Below, in pieces: positions 42,193-50,310 of a DNA stretch of 64,000 bases. Below the pieces are notes generated by a model, which worked only from the letters and a program-made list of their open reading frames with translations, was not told the origin of the DNA and searched no databases. Both the position numbers and the translations under genes were made by a program. Every line of letters begins with the position of its first letter. The stretch's first letter is position 1. Origin of the DNA: Claveliimonas ammoniilytica (GTDB lineage: Bacteria > Bacillota > Clostridia > Lachnospirales > Lachnospiraceae); the NCBI RefSeq assembly GCF_025567415.1, contig NZ_JAOQJV010000002.1, positions 186,001 to 250,000 on the forward strand, written 5' to 3'.

Positions 42193-42372
42193 ATGGCAAA
42201 TTTGAAAATCACATTAGTAAAATCTACAATCGGCGCTGTACCGAAGCATAAGAAGACTGTAGAAGCTCTTGGACTGAAGAAGGTTAACAAGACTGTTGAA
42301 CTTCCGGACAACGCTGCTACAAGAGGTATGATCAAACAGGTACAGCACCTGGTAAAAGTTGAGGAAGCTTAA
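42193..42372 (+). CDS. rpmD: 50S ribosomal protein L30
   Basis: 59 aa, too short for common length cut-offs. Translation from ATG 42193 gives MANLKITLVKSTIGAVPKHK, then a second half containing GLKKVNKTVELPDN, as in bacterial L30. TAAGGAGGTAG lies upstream and the gene fills the usual place between rpsE and rplO. Confidence 0.97.
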   Translation: MANLKITLVKSTIGAVPKHKKTVEALGLKKVNKTVELPDNAATRGMIKQVQHLVKVEEA

Positions 42373-42402
42373 TTAATTTATATTGAGTAAGGAGGTGTCA
42401 CG

Positions 42403-42843
42403 ATGGACTTATCTAATTTAAGACCAGCTGACGGAGCAAAGCAGAGCGATAACTTCAGAAGAGGACGTGGACATGGTTCTGGAAATGGTAAGACTGCAGG
42501 TAAGGGACACAAGGGTCAGAAAGCTCGTTCAGGCGGCACAAGACCTGGTTTCGAAGGCGGACAGATGCCACTGTACAGAAGAATTCCTAAGAGAGGATTC
42601 ACTAACAGAAATTCTAAGACAATCGTTGGAATTAATGTAAGTGCTCTGGAAGTATTTGATAATGATGCTGTAGTTTCAGTAGAGACATTGATCGAAGCAG
42701 GAATCGTTAAGAACCCAAGAGATGGCGTTAAGATTCTTGGTAACGGTGAACTGACAAAGAAACTTACAGTTCAGGCAAATGCATTTAGTGCCGGTGCGGC
42801 AGCTAAGATTGAGGCTCTTGGTGGAAAAGCAGAGGTGATCTAA
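42403..42843 (+). CDS. rplO: 50S ribosomal protein L15
   Basis: 146 aa. MDLSNLRPADGAKQSDNFRRGRGHGSGNGKTAGKGHKGQKARSGG with its Gly/Arg-rich extension is diagnostic. AAGGAGGTG precedes the ATG. Its stop overlaps the secY start (TAATG). Confidence 0.98.
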   Translation: MDLSNLRPADGAKQSDNFRRGRGHGSGNGKTAGKGHKGQKARSGGTRPGFEGGQMPLYRRIPKRGFTNRNSKTIVGINVSALEVFDNDAVVSVETLIEAGIVKNPRDGVKILGNGELTKKLTVQANAFSAGAAAKIEALGGKAEVI

Positions 42844-44159
42844 TGTTCAAAACAGTTCGGCGGGCATTTCAGATTGAAGATATTCGAAAGAAAATCTTTT
42901 ACACCTTCATGATGCTGGTTGTGGTTCGTTTAGGATCACAGCTGCCGACTCCAGGTGTAAACCCGGACTATATTAAAAACTTTTTTGCACAGAACACGGG
43001 GGATGCGTTTAACTTTTTTAACGCATTCACCGGTGGATCTTTTGAGCAGATGTCAGTATTTGCTCTGAGTATTACACCATACATTACTTCATCTATCATC
43101 ATTCAGTTGCTCACAATTGCAATTCCTAAGTTAGAGGAAATGCAGCGCGAGGGCGAAGATGGAAGAAAGAAGATCGCATCTTTTACAAGATACCTCACAG
43201 TAGCTCTGGCATTGATGGAATCAACTGCTATGGCAATTGGTTTTGGACGTCAGGGTCTGCTTCAGGAATACAATTTTGTAAATGCAGCAATTGTTGTATT
43301 AACGCTGACTGGCGGATCCGCACTTCTGATGTGGATTGGTGAGCGTATCACAGAGAATGGTGTTGGAAATGGTATTTCAATCGTATTGTTGATTAATATC
43401 CTTTCACGTGTTCCTAGTGATCTGAACACACTGTTTGAACGTTTTGTAAAAGGTAAGACTATTGCTAAGGGCGGGCTTGCAGCAATTATTATTGCAGCAA
43501 TTATCCTGGTTCTTGTTGTAATGGTTGTTATTCTTCAGGATGGAGAACGCAGAATTGCCGTGCAGTATTCACAGAAGATGCAGGGTAGAAGAACTTATGG
43601 CGGTCAGTCAACTCATATTCCTATGAAGATTAATACTGCCGGAGTTATTCCTATTATCTTTGCTTCTTCTCTGATGCAGTTTCCGATTGTAATCGCATCT
43701 TTCCTTGGAAAAGGTAACGGAAGCGGAATTGGAAGCGAGATTCTTCGAGGAATGAATCAGAGCAACTGGTGTAACCCACAGAATATTAAGTATTCCTGGG
43801 GACTGGTTGTATACATTATATTAACCGTATTCTTCGCTTATTTTTATACCTCCATCACATTTAACCCGATGGAGATTGCAAATAATATGAAGAAGAGCGG
43901 TGGATTTGTCCCAGGTATCAGACCGGGACGTCCAACGGTCGAGTATTTGACCAGAATTCTGAATTACGTCATTTTTATGGGCGCAGTCGGACTGGTAATC
44001 ATTCAGTTTGTGCCAATCCTGTTTAATGGATGGCTGGGAGCAAAAGTATCATTTGGTGGTACTTCCCTTATCATTATCGTCAGTGTTATACTGGAGACAT
44101 TGAAGCAGATTGAGTCGCAGATGCTCGTTCGCAATTACAAAGGATTTTTAAATAACTAA
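42843..44159 (+). CDS. secY: Protein translocase channel SecY
   Basis: 438 aa with ten membrane helices. The first helix region RKKIFYTFMMLVVVRLGSQLPTPGV, the plug area, and the cytosolic loop VQYSQKMQGRRTYGGQSTHIPMKINTAGVIP that binds SecA/ribosomes are kept. It is translationally coupled to rplO by a one-base overlap, as in other spc operons. Confidence 0.98.
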   Translation: MFKTVRRAFQIEDIRKKIFYTFMMLVVVRLGSQLPTPGVNPDYIKNFFAQNTGDAFNFFNAFTGGSFEQMSVFALSITPYITSSIIIQLLTIAIPKLEEMQREGEDGRKKIASFTRYLTVALALMESTAMAIGFGRQGLLQEYNFVNAAIVVLTLTGGSALLMWIGERITENGVGNGISIVLLINILSRVPSDLNTLFERFVKGKTIAKGGLAAIIIAAIILVLVVMVVILQDGERRIAVQYSQKMQGRRTYGGQSTHIPMKINTAGVIPIIFASSLMQFPIVIASFLGKGNGSGIGSEILRGMNQSNWCNPQNIKYSWGLVVYIILTVFFAYFYTSITFNPMEIANNMKKSGGFVPGIRPGRPTVEYLTRILNYVIFMGAVGLVIIQFVPILFNGWLGAKVSFGGTSLIIIVSVILETLKQIESQMLVRNYKGFLNN

Positions 44160-44219
44160 GCATTTTGACCTGCGGATTATTTCGCGGGTTAAAATACTAT
44201 AAAGGAGGATGTGTATAGC

Positions 44220-44864
44220 ATGAAGATCATTATGCTGGGTGCACCTGGTGCAGGTAAAGGAACACAGGCTAAGAAAATTGCTGCAAAATACGGAATTCCG
44301 CATATTTCTACAGGAGATATTTTCCGCGCCAATATTAAGAACGGAACAGAGCTTGGAAAAAAGGCTAAGACCTACATGGATCAGGGACTTCTTGTTCCGG
44401 ATGAACTGGTAGTTGACTTGGTAGTTGACCGTGTCAATCAGGATGACTGTGAGAATGGTTATGTTCTGGACGGTTTCCCGCGTACGATTCCTCAGGCTGA
44501 AGCATTGACGGAAGCTCTTGAGAAAATGGGACAGAAGGTAGATTTTGCAATTGATGTAAATGTACCGGATGAGAACATTGTAAAACGTATGGGCGGAAGA
44601 AGAGCATGCGTGACATGTGGTGCTACATATCATATGGTATATGCTCCGACCAAGAAGGAAGGTATCTGTGATACCTGTGGCGGAGAGCTGATCCTCAGAG
44701 ATGATGATAAGCCGGAGACAGTTCAGAAGAGACTGAATGTATACCATGATCAGACACAGCCGTTAATTGACTACTATACCAGTCAGGGAATCCTCCGTAC
44801 AGTAGATGGAACTGTAGATATTGATGATGTATTCCGCGCAATTACGGAATTTCTGGGAGCATAA
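44220..44864 (+). CDS. adk: Adenylate kinase, zinc-lid type
   Basis: 214 aa. P-loop GAPGAGKGTQAKK at residues 7-19, GYVLDGFPRTIPQAE near residue 82, and a LID domain with four cysteines (CVTCG...CDTCGG) that bind structural zinc, the Gram-positive form. It balances AMP, ADP and ATP. ATG 44220 follows AAAGGAGGATG; an upstream in-frame ATG overlaps that site. Confidence 0.98.
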   Translation: MKIIMLGAPGAGKGTQAKKIAAKYGIPHISTGDIFRANIKNGTELGKKAKTYMDQGLLVPDELVVDLVVDRVNQDDCENGYVLDGFPRTIPQAEALTEALEKMGQKVDFAIDVNVPDENIVKRMGGRRACVTCGATYHMVYAPTKKEGICDTCGGELILRDDDKPETVQKRLNVYHDQTQPLIDYYTSQGILRTVDGTVDIDDVFRAITEFLGA

Positions 44865-44867
44865 GTT

Positions 44868-45632
44868 ATGCCGATTACCGTAAAATCACCTAGAGAAATT
44901 GAACTGATGGCTGAAGCAGGACGTATCCTGAGTCAGGTACATCAGGAACTTGGTAAGGCATTGCACCCTGGAATGAGTACCCTGGATATTGACCGATTGG
45001 GTGAGGAGATTATAAGGGGATACGGATGTATCCCTTCTTTCCTTAATTATAATGGCTATCCGGCATCTATCTGTGTATCATTGAATGAAGAGGTCGTCCA
45101 TGGAATACCGTCAGCTGACCGTATTATCAAAGAGGGCGATATAGTCAGCCTGGATGCAGGAGTCATTTACAAAGGCTACCATTCTGATGCTGCCAGAACT
45201 CACGCAGTGGGCGAGGTCAGTAAAGAAGCCGAGGATTTGATCAGAGTTACCAGAGAAAGCTTTTTTGAAGGCATAAAATATGCGAAAGAAGGCAATCATT
45301 TATTTGATATCTCCGGAGCTATTGGCAGATATGCTGAAGAACGAGGCTATGGGGTAGTAAGAGATCTGTGCGGACATGGAATCGGGACAGCACTTCACGA
45401 AGCACCTGAGATTCCGAATTACGAGATGAATCGTAAAGGTGTGCTTCTGAAAGCCGGTATGACGCTGGCAGTTGAGCCGATGATCAATGCCGGAAGCTGG
45501 GAAGTTGACTGGATGGATGATGACTGGACAGTAGTGACCAGAGATCGCAGCCTGTCAGCGCATTATGAAAATACCATATTAATCACAGACGGTGAACCAC
45601 GCATTCTGTCCTTGACGGAAGATACACCGTAG
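44868..45632 (+). CDS. map: Methionine aminopeptidase type I
   Basis: 254 aa. Metal ligands of the pita-bread fold are visible: SLDAGVIYKGYHSDAARTHAVG (two Asp), GHGIGTALHEAPEIPN (His), AVEPMINAG (Glu) and YENTILIT (Glu). It removes initiator methionine co-translationally. Only three bases separate it from adk, so it relies on coupling. Confidence 0.97.
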   Translation: MPITVKSPREIELMAEAGRILSQVHQELGKALHPGMSTLDIDRLGEEIIRGYGCIPSFLNYNGYPASICVSLNEEVVHGIPSADRIIKEGDIVSLDAGVIYKGYHSDAARTHAVGEVSKEAEDLIRVTRESFFEGIKYAKEGNHLFDISGAIGRYAEERGYGVVRDLCGHGIGTALHEAPEIPNYEMNRKGVLLKAGMTLAVEPMINAGSWEVDWMDDDWTVVTRDRSLSAHYENTILITDGEPRILSLTEDTP

Positions 45633-45653
45633 TGCGGAAGAAGCGAGGAATAT

Positions 45654-45902
45654 ATGGACAGATATAGAAAAGGAATGTTGGTAAGGTCAAAAGCCGGACA
45701 CGATACCGGAAAGGTATATATAATAGTAGAAAGCGCGGACGCATATGTGCTGGTCTGTGATGGCAGGATCCGGACACTTGCCAATCCGAAGAAAAAGAAG
45801 TTCAAACATTTGCAGATCATTAACCGGGAATATCCGATCGAGACAATGAATGATGTTCAGATCAAACGGATATTGAAAGAATATAACAGGGAAGAGAATT
45901 AG
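45654..45902 (+). CDS. KOW-domain RNA-binding protein (L14e/L27e-like)
   Basis: 82 aa. KGMLVRSKAGHDTGKVYIIVES is a KOW-type beta motif, followed by GRIRTLANPKKKKFKHLQ, a basic patch. This small protein is common in Firmicutes between map and infA and is likely ribosome-associated, but its role is not defined. It has only a poor ribosome binding site (GAAGAAGCGAGG). Confidence 0.88.
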   Translation: MDRYRKGMLVRSKAGHDTGKVYIIVESADAYVLVCDGRIRTLANPKKKKFKHLQIINREYPIETMNDVQIKRILKEYNREEN

Positions 45903-45915
45903 GAGGATATAAGAT

Positions 45916-46134
45916 ATGTCAAAGGCTGACGTAATTGAAATTGAAGGAACAGTTGTAGAGAAACTTCCAAATGCGATGTTTCAGGTAGAACTTGAGAATG
46001 GACACCAGGTTCTCGCACACATCAGTGGTAAACTGAGAATGAACTTTATCAAGATTCTTCCGGGAGATAAGGTAACACTTGAATTGTCACCGTACGATTT
46101 ATCTAAGGGAAGAATTATCTGGAGAGATAAATAA
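45916..46134 (+). CDS. infA: Translation initiation factor IF-1
   Basis: 72 aa, exact family length. MSKADVIEIEGTVVEKLPNAMFQVELENGHQVLAHISGKLRMNFI is the standard OB-fold. AGGAGG precedes the ATG, 13 bases after the KOW gene. Confidence 0.98.
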   Translation: MSKADVIEIEGTVVEKLPNAMFQVELENGHQVLAHISGKLRMNFIKILPGDKVTLELSPYDLSKGRIIWRDK

Positions 46135-46142
46135 AAAAAGTA

Positions 46143-46201
46143 TTGACGTAGTAATATTAGTGATGCTATAATATGTAAGCACGTTTTTGGGTGCTTTTAT
46201 T
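46143..46201 (+). promoter_or_regulatory. Internal promoter plus small terminator-like hairpin before rpmJ
   Basis: TTGACG (46143-46148) N18 TATAAT (46167-46172) makes a strong internal promoter for the alpha operon part. Immediately after it, AAGCAC / GTGCTT (46177-46196) followed by TTATTT forms a short terminator-like hairpin that may end transcripts from infA or attenuate read-through. Confidence 0.6.
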
Positions 46202-46273
46202 TCGTTATGCAATTTTAAAGGCACACAAAGCAAAGAAACTAAAGGCAAAGCAATGGATGAAAGGAGGATCCCC

Positions 46274-46387
46274 GTGAAGGTTAGATCATCAGTAAAACCA
46301 ATTTGCGAAAAGTGCAAAGTAATCAAAAGAAAAGGAAGCGTTCGTATTATTTGCGAAAATCCAAAGCATAAACAGCGTCAGGGATAG
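46274..46387 (+). CDS. rpmJ: 50S ribosomal protein L36
   Basis: 37 aa, start GTG 46274 set by AAGGAGG at 46261-46267. Product MKVRSSVKPICEKCKVIKRKG followed by a second half with ICENPKHKQRQG; the Cys3-His zinc site (CxxC...C...H) is present. Longer in-frame upstream starts are not supported because the ribosome binding site lies inside them. Confidence 0.97.
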   Translation: MKVRSSVKPICEKCKVIKRKGSVRIICENPKHKQRQG

Positions 46388-46802
46388 GCATTGAACACTA
46401 TTATTTGAGATGCATTTATGAATTTTGGAGTGAATTAGGCGGCTGATAGCAGATACGCCAGGCGGCGTGTAAGCTATTTAATATACAAGGAAGCACCAAA
46501 GCCGGTGAAGTCCTCGTATATTGCTTCTAATGCCGGCTCGTCATTACCGGGACAAGACCGGTGGCCGGAAAGGGCGTGATACCGAACACGCCTGGGAACC
46601 AGGAGTTCCCCTATTAAAGACAATATGAAACAACAGGGAGAAATGCTGAGTCCGAGGAAGACTGACGTTGCAAGCTTGCTTGCAAAACGGCAGAATTCGA
46701 GGACGAAATAGGGCGCCAGCCCATCATCGAGCCGCAGCAAAGCGGAGGCGAGATGTGCATTTCGACAACCAAAACAACAAGGAAAAATGGAGGAAAAATC
46801 AC
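46388..46802 (+). other. Unexplained 415-base spacer between rpmJ and rpsM
   Basis: No convincing gene. It contains several stems: GGCGTG / CACGCC (near 46570-46600), GGGAA / TTCCC just after it, and GCAAGC-TT-GCTTGC (near 46671-46684). A GC-rich tract with GCCGCAGCAAAGCGGAGGCGAG precedes the AATGGAGG ribosome binding site of rpsM. Could be a structured leader controlling rpsM-rplQ; not recognised. Confidence 0.55.
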
Positions 46803-47171
46803 ATGGCTCGTATTGCAGGTGTAGACTTACCAAGAGACAAACGTGTTGAGATCGGATTGACTTATATCTACGGAATCGGTAGAACAAGTGCAACTCGTAT
46901 TTTGACAGAAGCAGGAGTTGATCCTGACATTCGCTGCAGAGATCTGACAGACGAAGACGTTAAGAAGATCAGTGCAGTAATCGATGAAACTCAGGTTGTA
47001 GAAGGTGATCTTCGTAGAGAGATCGCTCTGAACATCAAGAGATTACAGGAGATCGGATGCTACAGAGGTATCCGTCACAGAAAAGGACTTCCGGTTCGTG
47101 GTCAGAAGACAAAGACCAATGCAAGAACAAGAAAAGGTCCTAAGAGAACAGTAGCTAATAAGAAAAAATAA
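46803..47171 (+). CDS. rpsM: 30S ribosomal protein S13
   Basis: 122 aa. MARIAGVDLPRDKRVEIGLTYIYGIG and the basic tail VRGQKTKTNARTRKGPKRTVANKKK are typical. Start set by TGGAGG 10 bases upstream; a longer in-frame extension upstream encodes low-complexity Arg/His sequence and is rejected. Confidence 0.98.
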   Translation: MARIAGVDLPRDKRVEIGLTYIYGIGRTSATRILTEAGVDPDIRCRDLTDEDVKKISAVIDETQVVEGDLRREIALNIKRLQEIGCYRGIRHRKGLPVRGQKTKTNARTRKGPKRTVANKKK

Positions 47172-47199
47172 GTTAAGGAAAGTGTAGGTTAGTTTTATT

Positions 47200-47595
47200 A
47201 TGGCAAAGAAAGTTACAAAAAAAGTGACAAAAAAACGTGTCAAGAAAAACGTTGAACACGGACAGGCACATATCCAGTCATCTTTCAACAACACAATTGT
47301 TACATTAACAGATGCACAGGGTAATGCTCTTTCATGGGCAAGTGCTGGTGGTCTTGGATTTAAAGGTTCAAGGAAATCTACTCCATATGCAGCACAGATG
47401 GCAGCTGAGACAGCAGCTAAGGCAGCATTAATTCATGGTTTGAAGACAGTAGACGTATTTGTAAAGGGACCTGGTTCAGGAAGAGAAGCAGCAATCAGAG
47501 CACTTCAGGCATGCGGAATTGATGTAACAAGCATCAGAGACGTAACACCGGTACCGCACAACGGATGCCGTCCGCCGAAGCGCAGAAGAGTCTAG
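47200..47595 (+). CDS. rpsK: 30S ribosomal protein S11
   Basis: 131 aa. After a Lys-rich N-terminus, HIQSSFNNTIVTLTDAQGNALSWASAGGLGFKGSRKSTPYAAQ is diagnostic. The ribosome binding site is unusually weak (GGAAAG far upstream), so coupling with rpsM is likely. Confidence 0.98.
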   Translation: MAKKVTKKVTKKRVKKNVEHGQAHIQSSFNNTIVTLTDAQGNALSWASAGGLGFKGSRKSTPYAAQMAAETAAKAALIHGLKTVDVFVKGPGSGREAAIRALQACGIDVTSIRDVTPVPHNGCRPPKRRRV

Positions 47596-47648
47596 TCGAA
47601 ACATTGATAACCATAAATTGGCGAAATAATTAGGAGGATATATAGAAC

Positions 47649-48242
47649 ATGGCAGTAAATAGAGTTCCGGTTCTTAAGAGATGCCGTTCCCTCGGAATGG
47701 ATCCGGTATATTTGGGAATTGATAAAAAGTCTAACAGACAGTTAAAGAGATCTAATAGAAAAATGAGCGAGTACGGTCTTCAGCTGCGTGAGAAACAGAA
47801 AGCTAAGTTCATCTACGGCGTACTTGAGAAACCTTTCAGAAACTATTTCGAGAAAGCTCAGCGTCAGCCGGGTATGACAGGTCCTAACCTGATGATCCTG
47901 CTTGAGAGCAGACTTGATAACGTAGTATTCCGTATGGGTCTTGCTAGAACACGTCGTGAGGCTCGTCAGATCGTTGACCACAAGCATGTTACAGTGAATG
48001 GTAAGCAGGTAAACATCCCATCTTACCTTGTAAAAGCCGGTGATGTGATCGAAATCAAAGAGAAATGCAAAGGATCTCAGAGATACAAAGATATCCTTGA
48101 GGTAACAGCAGGACGTCTCGTTCCAGGATGGATTGAAGCAGATCAGGAGAACCTGAAAGCTACAGTTAAGGAACTTCCTACTCGTGATGAGATTGATGTT
48201 CCGGTTGACGAGATGCTGATCGTCGAGTTGTATTCTAAATAA
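47649..48242 (+). CDS. rpsD: 30S ribosomal protein S4
   Basis: 197 aa. LLESRLDNVVFRMGLARTRREARQIVDHKHVTVNGKQVNIPSYLVK is the S4 RNA-binding domain. The N-terminal region has only one cysteine (RCRSLGM), i.e. the zinc-free form. AGGAGG before the ATG. Confidence 0.98.
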   Translation: MAVNRVPVLKRCRSLGMDPVYLGIDKKSNRQLKRSNRKMSEYGLQLREKQKAKFIYGVLEKPFRNYFEKAQRQPGMTGPNLMILLESRLDNVVFRMGLARTRREARQIVDHKHVTVNGKQVNIPSYLVKAGDVIEIKEKCKGSQRYKDILEVTAGRLVPGWIEADQENLKATVKELPTRDEIDVPVDEMLIVELYSK

Positions 48243-48281
48243 TAAGATTTAGGTATTCATCCCACAAGGAGGGACTATATA

Positions 48282-49241
48282 GTGTTTGATTTTAATAAAC
48301 CAAATATCGAGATAACCGAGATTTCAGATGACAAGAGATATGGAAGATTTGTTGTAGAGCCTTTGGAAAGAGGATATGGTACAACACTTGGAAATTCTCT
48401 CAGAAGGATCATGCTTTCTTCACTTCCTGGTGCTGCAATCAGCCAGATTAAGATTGATGGAGTACTGCATGAGTTCAGTTCCATCCCGGGTGTAAAAGAA
48501 GATGTTACAGAGATCGTTATGAACCTGAAATCACTGGCGATCAAGAACACATCAGAAACTGACGAACCAAAGACTGCTTACATTGAGTTCGAAGGTGAAG
48601 GTGTGGTAACAGGCGCAGATATCCAGGTGGATTCAGACATTGAGATCATGAATCCTGAGACTGTTATTGCTACATTGAATGGTGGAGCTGACAGCAAGCT
48701 GTATATGGAACTTACCATTACAAAGGGTCGTGGATATGTGAGTGCAGATAAGAATAAGACAGAGGACCTGCCAATCGCAGTGATTCCGATTGATTCTATC
48801 TATACACCGGTAGAGCGCGTTAACCTTACTGTGGAGAATACACGTGTTGGTCAGATTACAGACTTTGACAAACTGACATTAGATGTTTGGACAAACGGAA
48901 CTCTGCTTCCGGATGAGGCTGTAAGTTTGGCAGCAAAGGTATTAAGTGAGCATCTGAAACTGTTTGTAGACCTGTCTGAGGTAGCTCAGTCTGCAGAAGT
49001 AATGATCGAAAAAGAAGACGATGAGAAGGAAAAAGTGCTTGAGATGAGCATTGATGAACTTGAGTTGTCTGTTCGTTCTTACAACTGCCTGAAGAGAGCG
49101 GGAATCAATACAGTAGAGGAACTTACAAACAGAACACCAGAAGACATGATGAAGGTACGTAACCTTGGTCGCAAGTCTCTGGAAGAAGTATTAGCAAAGT
49201 TAAAAGAGTTGGGTCTCGAACTCAGCCAGGGAGAGGAATAG
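48282..49241 (+). CDS. rpoA: RNA polymerase alpha subunit
   Basis: 319 aa with GTG start (AAGGAGGG seven bases upstream). The dimerising N-terminal domain includes VEPLERGYGTTLGNSLRRIMLSSLPGAA, and the C-terminal domain that binds UP elements ends with TVEELTNRTPEDMMKVRNLGRKSLEEVLAKL. Usual place between rpsD and rplQ. Confidence 0.98.
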   Translation: MFDFNKPNIEITEISDDKRYGRFVVEPLERGYGTTLGNSLRRIMLSSLPGAAISQIKIDGVLHEFSSIPGVKEDVTEIVMNLKSLAIKNTSETDEPKTAYIEFEGEGVVTGADIQVDSDIEIMNPETVIATLNGGADSKLYMELTITKGRGYVSADKNKTEDLPIAVIPIDSIYTPVERVNLTVENTRVGQITDFDKLTLDVWTNGTLLPDEAVSLAAKVLSEHLKLFVDLSEVAQSAEVMIEKEDDEKEKVLEMSIDELELSVRSYNCLKRAGINTVEELTNRTPEDMMKVRNLGRKSLEEVLAKLKELGLELSQGEE

Positions 49242-49360
49242 AATTCCGCCCTTACGTAAATATAAACCAAGGTATCAGTAAGACCAAAGAGCGTGATATC
49301 GCATTTGGCTAGTAAGCCCGATGAATGCATAACCAAGTGTCAAAATGGAGGAAATAAGAG

Positions 49361-49897
49361 ATGGCAAAGTATAGAAAGCTCGGCAGAACATCAAGCCAGA
49401 GAAAAGCATTAATCAGAAACCAGGTAACAGCACTTCTGAACAACGGTAAGATCGTTACAACAGAAGCGAAAGCAAAAGAGATCCGCAAAGTTGCTGAAGG
49501 TCTGATCGCTATGGCTGTTAGAGAAAAAGACAATTACGAAGAAGTAACTGTTAAGGCTAAAGTTGCTCGTAAAGACAAAGATGGTAAGAGAGTTAAAGAA
49601 GTTGTAGACGGTAAGAAAGTAACTGTATACGACGAAGTTGAGAAGACAATCAAGAAAGATATGCCTTCAAGACTGCATGCCAGAAGAGAAATGCTTAAAG
49701 TTCTCTACCCTGTAACAGAAGTTCCTGCACAGGGAGCTGGAAGAAAGAAAAATACTAAGGAAGTTGATCTCGTAGCTAAGCTGTTTGACGAGATTGCACC
49801 TAAGTATGAGAATCGTAACGGTGGTTACACAAGAATCGTTAAGATTGGTCTCCGTAAAGGTGACGCAGCTATGGAAGTTCTTCTTGAGCTTGTATAA
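49361..49897 (+). CDS. rplQ: 50S ribosomal protein L17 with central insertion
   Basis: 178 aa versus about 120-130 in most bacteria. The N-terminal YRKLGRTSSQRKALIRNQVTALLNNGKIVTTEAKAKEIR and the C-terminal GGYTRIVKIGLRKGDAAMEVLLELV are normal L17. The extra residues lie between about 55 and 110 and are rich in Lys, Glu and Val (KDKDGKRVKEVVDGKKVTVYDEVE). It is the last gene of the super-operon. Confidence 0.97.
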   Translation: MAKYRKLGRTSSQRKALIRNQVTALLNNGKIVTTEAKAKEIRKVAEGLIAMAVREKDNYEEVTVKAKVARKDKDGKRVKEVVDGKKVTVYDEVEKTIKKDMPSRLHARREMLKVLYPVTEVPAQGAGRKKNTKEVDLVAKLFDEIAPKYENRNGGYTRIVKIGLRKGDAAMEVLLELV

Positions 49898-49924
49898 TAA
49901 CGATATAGAACAGAAAGCATATAG

Positions 49925-49957
49925 ACGCACTCTGAGAAATCAGGGTGCGTTTTCTTT
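49925..49957 (+). terminator. Terminator of the ribosomal super-operon
   Basis: An 11-bp stem ACGCACTCTGA / TCAGGGTGCGT with a GAAA tetraloop, followed by TTTTCTTT. Confidence 0.93.
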
Positions 49958-50310
49958 GTGTATTGTGCTTAAATATCAGATAAAAAGGTATTCTGCAGGG
50001 TTAGGAAAATAGCTTATGAATGTTATAAATATAACAAAAAATTATCTGTATTAGAAATAGTAAGTGATTTAATTGTACACACAATAATGATGAGTTATCA
50101 AATAAGTTTTTGCTATATAAAAATACTATAGTATTTCTCTCCATGCATTTTGTGAAAAACTCACAATGAAATCTTGAAATGTTATAAATGTTTGAATATA
50201 TTCACAAATTCGTTAAAAATATATCACTTTTAATTGACAATTAATTAACGGAGGGATATACTTGGAGACAGTTAAAGCAAGACGATTTCTACACAAGGGA
50301 GGATATAGTT
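49958..50310 (+). promoter_or_regulatory. adhE promoter region with palindromic operator candidates
   Basis: AT-rich gap without a gene. The promoter is TTGACA (50234-50239) N17 TATACT (50257-50262). An 18-bp Rex-like site TTGACAATTAATTAACGG (50234-50251) overlaps the -35 element, matching 10 of 14 defined positions of TTGTTAA-N4-TTAACAA. Farther upstream TTGTGA-AAAAC-TCACAA (50150-50166) is a perfect dyad, one base shorter than a classic Rex box. NADH-sensing control of adhE by Rex is well known in Firmicutes; here it is inferred. Confidence 0.5.

Noticed and set aside
46187..46273. Longer L36 with an N-terminal extension
   Set aside because: The extension contains the AAGGAGG ribosome binding site of the GTG start at 46274 and has no family match.
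46668..46802. Longer S13 with an Arg/His-rich N-terminus
   Set aside because: S13 always begins MARIAGV; a proper ribosome binding site precedes ATG 46803.
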